Shown here piece by piece: positions 56,601-64,000 of a stretch of DNA of 64,000 nt. Origin of the DNA: Helichrysum umbraculigerum (Eukaryota > Streptophyta > Magnoliopsida > Asterales > Asteraceae); assembly GCA_949592205.1 (NCBI GenBank), contig CATIUR010000001.1:63630559-63694558 (forward strand), read 5' to 3'. The notes beneath the pieces are model-generated. The model ran no database searches and was not told the DNA's origin. It was given only the letters and a program-made list of their open reading frames with translations. Position numbers and translations under genes: made by a program. Each line of letters begins with the position of its first letter. Within the stretch, counting starts at the first letter, position 1.

Positions 56601-58970
56601 ATTTACTTACTGGGATTATTTGTGGTGCTTCGCTTGCAGATGTGGTTGGTCAAGTGATTGAAATGGGGGATTTGAAGAATAACATGCGAGACGGTCGGCA
56701 GACAAAACTGCTTACCTTTGTTCTACAGGATGTCGAGTAAAGTTCATATTCAAGCTCCCCCTCATATAAATGAATTAGATATTTTTAAAAAATAGATTTG
56801 AACGCACTTTGTCTCTCATAATGTTACTGTTTAATCATTGGTTTTGCAGCGGTACCAAGCTTGACTGTGCATTATGGGGCGAATTCGCAGTCCAACTGAA
56901 CACCTTTGTCGAGAAGAACAAAAGTACCGATGATTTAACTGTTATGTTCATTCACGTGGCATTCGCCAAGTGTTGAGGTGGTATGCAAAACAGTTATTAT
57001 GTCGCACTGAAGCCGATAATCTAACTACCTCAATGGTTTTTAGCTAGCTTCCATGAAATAGAAATAGATATGTAAATCAAATCATATTATATATTAGTAT
57101 CCTGTAATTCATGGATCCAATAGTATGCGTTAGTGCTCCATGTTAAAATGGGTCATTATGTAATGGGTCCAATAGTATCACTTTGATCCTTTCTACAGTA
57201 TGAAGAAAAGCAGTTGCCACGTGAATGAAGAACAAGCGGTGTTGGAGCACTGTAAATGGAGAAAAAATTGCAGCAAGTAGAATAAAGGTGCTGGTAATTA
57301 TATTCTTGTCACACTTCTTAGGACCATCTATTTAAACTGACTTTCTTTTTATTTAAGCTATTTGTCATATTCCATGACATGTAGCAGTTCACTGATGCGC
57401 TTTGGCAATTGAGGAACAAAGGACCATATGATCTACCCAAGCAAAAGGTCGAGTTGGAGCCATTGAAAGCATGTCCAAGTTGTATAAATCTGAGATTGCT
57501 TTGTTAACTGATCAAATGTAAACGGTAATATTCATTTCTTTTTCTTTTCTTAGAATAGAAATTAACAATATCTGAAACTCTTCGTTGGAGGTGGCAATAT
57601 GGGTGAGTCAAATGGTATGCGTTAGTGGTGCGTATTGAAATGGGTTATTATGGGTAGAGTACCCATTGAAGTCGGTCATTATCCTCCTAAGTTGATCCTA
57701 AACATTAAATTATAACTGTTGGTGAGAAGACCACGTTTATATCCCCGGTGCAATGGTGGTCCTATTGAAAGAGAATTGCAACCCCTTGAAATAATTGTTT
57801 CGGTAAAAATGGGTCAAACTTGGTGAGCATTGGTCCATAGGTTCAGATAGGTAGTTATGCTTGATGTAGGTATATAATTCCTTAATATTTCTATATTTGT
57901 CTGATTTTGCTGCCATTCTACTTTTTGTTGCTGTTTATGGCCAGTATGAAGTAATCACTTACTTGACCTCGGTAATTTTGTGGTCATTTTATATTTTTAA
58001 GGGACTTACACATGGTGGATTCGTATACCTAGAAGTTCGGGGCGGGGTGACCCAAAGTCTTGCTGCTGGTCTCACATAGAAAAATAATGAAGCCAGACGC
58101 CAGAATTGAAATATGGCATCTATTACCAAAAGTAGTGCGACTATTAAATTAAGTAGTTTGGTAATGGGGCATGTCTACACCCCTTGGTTTATTATCAATG
58201 ATGATTGTGTATTAGTTTTAAGGTCTTACTGTTCTTGACAATTATAGCCTGCAGTTTGGGTGGGTCGGTCTGTGTCATTTTGGTATTAACTTACATTGGA
58301 TTTGTTTCTATGCTTTTACTTAGTATGAGTTCAGTATCATCAAAAGTTTTCATTTACGACGATAAAACCTTAACTGGTTTGTACAAACCTGACTTCCATA
58401 TTGAATACCTTAAAGCAATGTGCATCTTTGTCTAAATTTAAAACTTAGAAACAAGACTGCATTTGCCCTCTCCGATGAAGAACACCACTGTTGATAATAA
58501 TATTTAGCCTTCTTGACCGTTGTTACAAAAGAGTTGCCTATTTCTTTCTTAAATTCGTTAATGCAGCTTTGAATAATGTTCTTTATCCTTCCGTAATTTA
58601 GTTGGTGGTGAATGCGTTCTTCTGGAAAACTACACTCCGGGTTTCATCAATTTTCAAATTGTTACTCCGGAAAACAAGGCGCTATAGTTGCGAACTAATT
58701 CAAGACAAAGTTTATGTTTTTTTAAAGTTTTTAAACCTATGCTACTAGCTTCATGGATGGTTTACATTTCTTTGTAATGCATTTTGGCATACATTATCGT
58801 TTTTTGTGTCACTATGCGGCTACGATATTTAGTATCCAAACGGACTTACATTTTACTTTATAGATAACGAACCCGAAGTAATGCATTATCCAAGAAAACG
58901 AAGCTGTATCATAGACTTAGAGCAAGAAAACCTAAAAGACACCCGCAATTTTTTACGGCTTTTAAACTAG
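53686..58970 (+). mobile_element. Helitron-like unit 2, derived copy
   Basis: Same as 25153-30435 with a 2-bp gain near 58807. The 3' hairpin reads CCGCAA-TTTT-TTACGG here, with a mismatch inside the stem, while the source copy has a different change in the other arm. Confidence 0.7.
56640..56976 (+). pseudogene. RPA1-like OB-fold fragment, derived copy
   Basis: Identical in layout to 28107-28443: exon a 56640-56736, intron, exon b 56850-56976 ending at a stop. I saw no difference from the source copy in the exons. Confidence 0.7.
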
Positions 58971-61433
58971 TATATGTATATATATATGTATGTATGTACG
59001 CGATTAAATTTAATCGTGCATTATCAAATCGGCCAAATTCCGATTAATTCATTTACACGGGCGTTGGTGAACACAAGTATTAAGTAATATAAAATTATTA
59101 TTTAATACAACTCATTATTTCTTATATATTATCTTGATAATATATAAAGTATTTCGGATCGTACAACTCAAAACATTCATGAAACAACTTATAAATAATG
59201 CATTATTATTGGAAATAATAATTATTATTTACTCAAATGAAAATAAAACATACTCCGTATTACATTTCATTCAAATTTACACAACGCAACGAAACCCTTC
59301 GAACTATATCCGTTAATCAAACTCAAAACTAAGTTATACTTTTATAACTCAAAAATAGTACTTTTATAAAGTGCTTTGACTCAAATAGATTCCGAAAATA
59401 CTTTTACTAATTTTTAAAATTGAAAGTATTATATTTTTATTCGATCGGGTACGAAAATACGGGTATCTTGTACTACAAATTAGAGCCAACCGACTCCAAT
59501 AATTGGAGCCGGTCTACTCCTTCTTCAGTAAGCAAACCAAACACACCCAAAAATATTTCATCATCTCAATCCCTTCCTCTCTGTCTCTCGGTTCTCTACT
59601 CTTCAACAACAACAACAATCGGCACAGCAGCAACAGCAGCAAGGCACCCCCTTCATCACCATCTTCATCTCCATCATCATCTTCATCTTCTTCGGCATCA
59701 TCACCATCATCCGTTCCTCATTTTAATTGTAAGAAATAATCAACTTTTCTTTAAAAGTTCCATCTTTAAATTACATATATTGTTATGCGTTAGTGTTCTA
59801 TCAACTTACTATATCCGGAAAATCGAAATAAAACTCGTTTCAAAACTGCTTCTGCGAACAGAACTGAAACAACACCCAGCCGATCGGGTAACACTTCCCA
59901 GCCGATCGGCTATGTGAAACCAGCCGATCGGGTATGTGCTTCCAGCCGATCGGGTAATCATTTCCAGCCGATCGGGTATGAACCTCAAAAATAGAGATTT
60001 TTATTAAGTATTTGAACTAAGATTTTGCCACGTGATTTTACTCCGAATTCAGATTACCGAAGCATTTTTATTAAAGCAATATACATAGAAATAAAAATTT
60101 TTCGAGCTGACCTGACATCTCGACCCCAGCCAGGGGCCAGCCCCTTGGACCCCGCTAGGGGTTGCCACCCCTGGGACCCCGCTAACCAGGGGCGCTGCCC
60201 CCGGACCCCCGTTTTCCATAAACTTGAAACCAATTTTTACACTAAGTGTCGAACATCGCGTCACCTTTAATACTTATACGATACAACATTTAAACAATTC
60301 AAATATACCTTATAAGTGTATCATTGTACAACATAATGACAATACGTTGAAATTATTATTCAAACTCACCAACGGGCCGTACTTGTTTTCCAATCATAAC
60401 TAATCAAATCAATTCATTGGACATAACTAGTTGAGGGAACAACTAGCATAGATGGTTTGTTGAGACATCTAAATCATTAAAACCTTGCGCGTATAATACG
60501 CCCAACAGGTTCCAACATCTAATTATTTATCAAAACCTTGAGCGTTTAAGACGCCCTGCAGGTTTCAGTCGTTGGAGACGACATCATTTTTCTAGAATAC
60601 CATCATTATTGCTTGATAGCATCTCATTAGGCTCAGGTGAGTCTCATAGCCCCTATTTTACTATTTTTACTCCAGGGGTGAGAATACATGCTTGTTTTGT
60701 TTTACATGTGAACGCAAGTTTCAAATATCGCTATATTCTGCATGAGTTTATCATCTAATCATTTAAGTCCTCCAAGCATAGTTTAGTAATACTTTTGTAG
60801 CGTGAATGTTAGTGTATGGTACCATATGGGATTGACAATCCCCGTCCGGGTCAGCAAGCACCGACTGGTTAAACGGACGCATTATCATTTGTTCATACGT
60901 GTGTTGATTAGGCACACGCATAGAGGCACCCTCGCTCAGGCACTTAATTGTGATCCTGACACCTCAGTTAAGCTCAGACTATGTGCTCATGGCAGTTATA
61001 TACATCATTTATCAATTACTTATTTGTTTAATTACAAATATTCATAGTTAAATCTTGCGGTTCATACATTACACTTTATCATTAAACCTGTGAGCTCACC
61101 AGCTTTTAACTGATCATTTTAGCGTGTATTCTCAGGTATTCAGCAGTAGTAGGACTGCCACTCAGGATGCACATTAGCTCGAGCCGCATTCAGACATCAA
61201 GAGATTGTCATGCATTACTATATTTTGTATAATTTAGTTATGCCATAGAATCTCTATCAATTGGCTCAAGAGCTTTTGTAAACTATATTATAACAGTGTA
61301 AGACTTTTATAATATCAATGTATTTGTAAACGACGCATATAGAGTCGTTCATTGTATACCTTGTGTGCTTGATATTTGATTAGTCGCGCCCCGACCCGAT
61401 TCGCTTCCACAACCCGAATTTGGGGGTGCGACA
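58971..61433 (+). repeat. LTR D right part, derived copy
   Basis: Matches 30436-32902 with a 4-bp shorter TA/TG run at the start and several substitutions, one in the palindrome cluster (59875-59979). It is followed by the same GATTGG remnant (61434-61439). Confidence 0.85.
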
Positions 61434-61439
61434 GATTGG

Positions 61440-62478
61440 TGCTTATCGGTAACAAGGATATTCCCTTTTGATCATGCTCTTATTACTAATGTGCACCCCT
61501 TTCGTAAAACGTTGAAAATCATGTTTTAACACTATAAGTCTCACATATGAGTCACAAGTAATGTTTTGTATATGTTAAGGTTAAAGTCATGTGGTGAAAT
61601 TTGAAGATTTATAAAGTTTGTAAAGTATGGTTAGATAGCATGTTGAAAGGTTATGATATGTGAAAGTGTAAGTTTTTGAGTAATGATAATGTAAACGTTT
61701 GGTTTTGACTTTATTGAGTCAAATAGATGGTGAATGGTGAAAGTAAAGTGGTTAGTTTGGTTTTTACCCAAACGGGTTGTTTTGGTGCCCAAATGGGTCA
61801 CCAAGAGGTTAAAGTGTTAAAAAGGGTTAAAGTGGTAATATGTCATTTTTTGTTATTGATTCAGTATCACCAAGTATGGTTAAGTATGTTGGTAAAATAT
61901 GAAACTCAGAATGTTATTGGTTTGAAACTTGTCTTGTTTGATAAAGTGCCGAAAATGACCATAAAATGGATTACAGTTCAAATTCTGATAAAATGCTAAT
62001 TTTGGAAAAGTGTAAAAAGGGAAACCTTTATTATGTCATAGTAAAAGTGTCTGTAAATTTTCAGGTCTTAACTCCTAACGAGTTAAAAGTTATGCACAAG
62101 TAAAGTTCATAGTTTGGTATTAAGTTATGCAGGTCTGCTGAATTCATGAACTACCCGGCGGGTACAATGTTAATACGCGATCGCGTGTCTAGTGTAGGAT
62201 CGCGTAACAAAGGCAAAAATGGTAACAGAAGCTAGGGGTGTATGGAACCATATTGTACCCGGCTGCTTCATTTGTACCCGGATGGTACTACATGTACCTG
62301 GCGGGTACCCATGCCTACCCGACGGGTACCCATCTTGATTCAACACAATTCATTTTAAGTTACATTTTAATTGTTTAAGTAACGTACGAACCTAATACAC
62401 TTCCGAATAAATTATATAGCATTGTTTAGAGTGTTTAAAAAAATATATATATATATTCAAAATTATCGGGGTGTTTCA
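61440..62478 (+). repeat. Element C 5' LTR right part, derived copy
   Basis: Matches 32909-33945 with a 2-bp longer TA run near 62446. It is followed by the primer site TGGTATCAGAGC at 62482-62493. Confidence 0.88.
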
Positions 62479-62818
62479 AGTTGGTATCAGAGCTATGGTT
62501 TAAGGGATTCGGGTATCCACCATTAGTGGGTACTTGAACTTTGACCACTCTTAAATATGTTTGAGCATGATATAGAATTGTTAAGTGAAATTGTTGAATC
62601 AGTTAATGAATTGTTAAGATTTCTGAATCGAGAGGTCATGTGGTGACTTTGGATACCTACTAATGTAATGTGATAATTAGTGCACCTGGCCAACGCAATA
62701 ATTATCATAGGACATTGTATGGATCCATGGAAGCCATGAGACATTGAGATGATGAAGTTATAATGATCATTAACTGTAATGTGGTAATAAGTCTGTTATG
62801 TCTACTTTCAGTTTTAAG

Positions 62819-64000
62819 ATGAGTAAAGAAAGAGATATAGAGATAACCCAACGACTGAATCCTCAAGACAAGGCCCGAGATGTAGAAGCATAAGGCAGTA
62901 AAGAAAGACCAAAGTCTCCTGTAGGTGATGCTAGATTGTCGTTGCTTAAGTTAAGGTCTTTGATTTCTGAAGAGGTTGGCCGTGCTCAAGAGGCAGCCCT
63001 TCCTCTTTTATTGAGTAGGATCACAGAAACTATTATAGATGTGGTTAAAGATGAATTTCAAAGACGTGATGAAGAAGTTAATGTTGAAAAACCACTTCCT
63101 GAGAATGTGCCACGAGTTGAACAACCGATGGTGCAAGTTCAACAAGAAATACAGAAATTCAGTTATAAAGACTTTTCGACTTGTAATCCTCCCGAATATC
63201 AAGGGGACTTAGATCCCATTAAATGTTACAGTTGGATTTAAGAGGTTGAAGGGGCATTCGCCACTACGCAATGTCCAGAAAGATTGAAGGAGATATTTGC
63301 ATCAAATCTTTTGAAGTCTCGTGCTAAAGGATGGTGGGATGTGCAACGTCGTACCGTGGGAGACGAAGCTATTAACCGTCTAACATGGGACGATTTCAAG
63401 ATGTTTGAAAGTGCTTACTCTCAGGAAGCTAAGTTGAAGAGAATTCATCGTGAGTTCATCTCAATGGAACTAAAGACTGAATATGTGAATGATTTGGTGG
63501 GAACTTTTCTAGGATAGAGCACAGTTTTGTCCAGAATACATGGAGCACCCAAGACGACTCATGGATCATTTCCATGAAGTTTTAAAGAAAGAAATACGTC
63601 AGTTTGTGAATCCCAACCGTTGTAAGAATTTTAAGGAGTTGTTGAATGAAGCTCGATTCCAAGAACTTAAATTATAGAGGGACGATCGTGGTTCCTCAAA
63701 AAGAAAAGTTGAACAATCTTCCACTTCTTCAAAGAAATTTAGAACTGGGGGACATTTTAGACAAGAAGAGAGAAGAGAACCTCCTGAGTGCAAGACTTGC
63801 CATAAAAAGCACTTTGGAGTATGTCGTTTCGGGACAAGTGCGTGTAATCAATGCGGTAGAGAAGGTCATATTGGTTGTGATTGTCCCAACCCAATTCGAG
63901 TTTGCTATAACTGTTATGAACCTGGACATATAAGATCTAAATGTCCTAAGTTAAAGACCCAATCTGCTCCTTCTGCGCCTCGCAGAAATGTAGATAAGAA
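62819..64000 (+). pseudogene. Element C gag start, derived copy, cut by the window end
   Basis: This carries the same stops and frameshift as the source (TAA 62891, TAA 63239, one-base gain near 63512, TAG 63675). The breaks therefore predate the duplication. It ends inside the region after the zinc knuckles. Confidence 0.9.

Larger units (their letters stand above)
50483..64000 (+). mobile_element. Second copy of 21950-35467, starting at a Helitron 5' end and open at the window edge
   Basis: The copy is near-identical over at least 13.5 kb; by eye I count about 18 substitutions and three short indels. The left boundary is exactly the TC of Helitron 1, preceded by an unrelated flank ending in A. 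It contains Helitron 1, Helitron-like unit 2, the right part of LTR D, the GATTGG remnant, the right part of the C 5' LTR and the start of C gag. The left halves of LTRs D and C are missing, so this is the derived copy. Its right end lies beyond 64000. Confidence 0.9.

Noticed and set aside
50483..64000. Haplotype or assembly duplication as the explanation for the second copy
   Set aside because: Not excluded, but the left flank is unique, the junction coincides to the base with a Helitron terminus and the A/T insertion rule, and substitutions are spread along the copy. Long reads should still confirm it.

Overview
This is a plant nuclear window, almost entirely transposable elements. Evidence: 2-3 kb LTRs beginning TG and ending CA, initiator-Met-tRNA primer sites, chromodomain Ty3/gypsy polyproteins of the Tekay/Del type, Helitron termini, a CACTA-type end and a LINE with an RRM-containing ORF1. 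The ORF1 style and the LTR families suggest a eudicot, probably Asteraceae, but the species cannot be named from the sequence. No prokaryotic, organellar, tRNA or rRNA gene was seen.

Layout. (1) 1-18953: the right part of a CACTA-like element holds element A (608-18413, TSD TTTCG), a gag-only LTR element with 2359-bp LTRs. Its 3' LTR holds element B (6734-17308, TSD TTAAT), an apparently intact young Tekay-type element with a 1468-residue gag-pol and an extra coiled-coil ORF upstream of gag. (2) 18954-20682: AT-rich spacer with a foldback element and the left arm of a long-inverted-repeat element. (3) 20683-41065: element C, an older, broken chromodomain gypsy element. Its 5' LTR is split by LTR D (21802-32902), which is itself split by two adjacent Helitron-like units (21950-25152 and 25153-30435, the second carrying RPA1-like OB-fold exons). 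(4) 41392-44259: minus-strand solo LTR E (TSD GACTG). (5) 44260-46690: minisatellites and a 3' exon resembling TONSOKU. (6) 46704-49520: a LINE copy with a full ORF1, no ORF2, a poly(A) tail and a 13-bp TSD. (7) 50483-64000: a near-identical second copy of 21950-35467, still continuing at the window end.

The most interesting observation is the second copy. It starts exactly at the TC 5' terminus of the first Helitron, next to an unrelated A-ending flank. It then runs through two Helitron CTAG termini and on through LTR D and element C. Copy 1 sits in its native nested context and copy 2 lacks the left halves of LTRs D and C, so copy 2 is the derived one. This is what a rolling-circle transposition that missed its terminators would leave: at least 13.5 kb of passenger DNA.

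A second theme is a shared architecture in LTR families A, B, D and E. Each has a hairpin ahead of the leader, a 5' splice donor, a family-specific cluster of GC-rich palindromes, a second donor GTGAGT and a late acceptor. Elements A, B and C also share a hairpin just before the polypurine tract whose sequence differs while the pairing is kept. These are inferences from sequence alone; RNA and comparative data would decide them.
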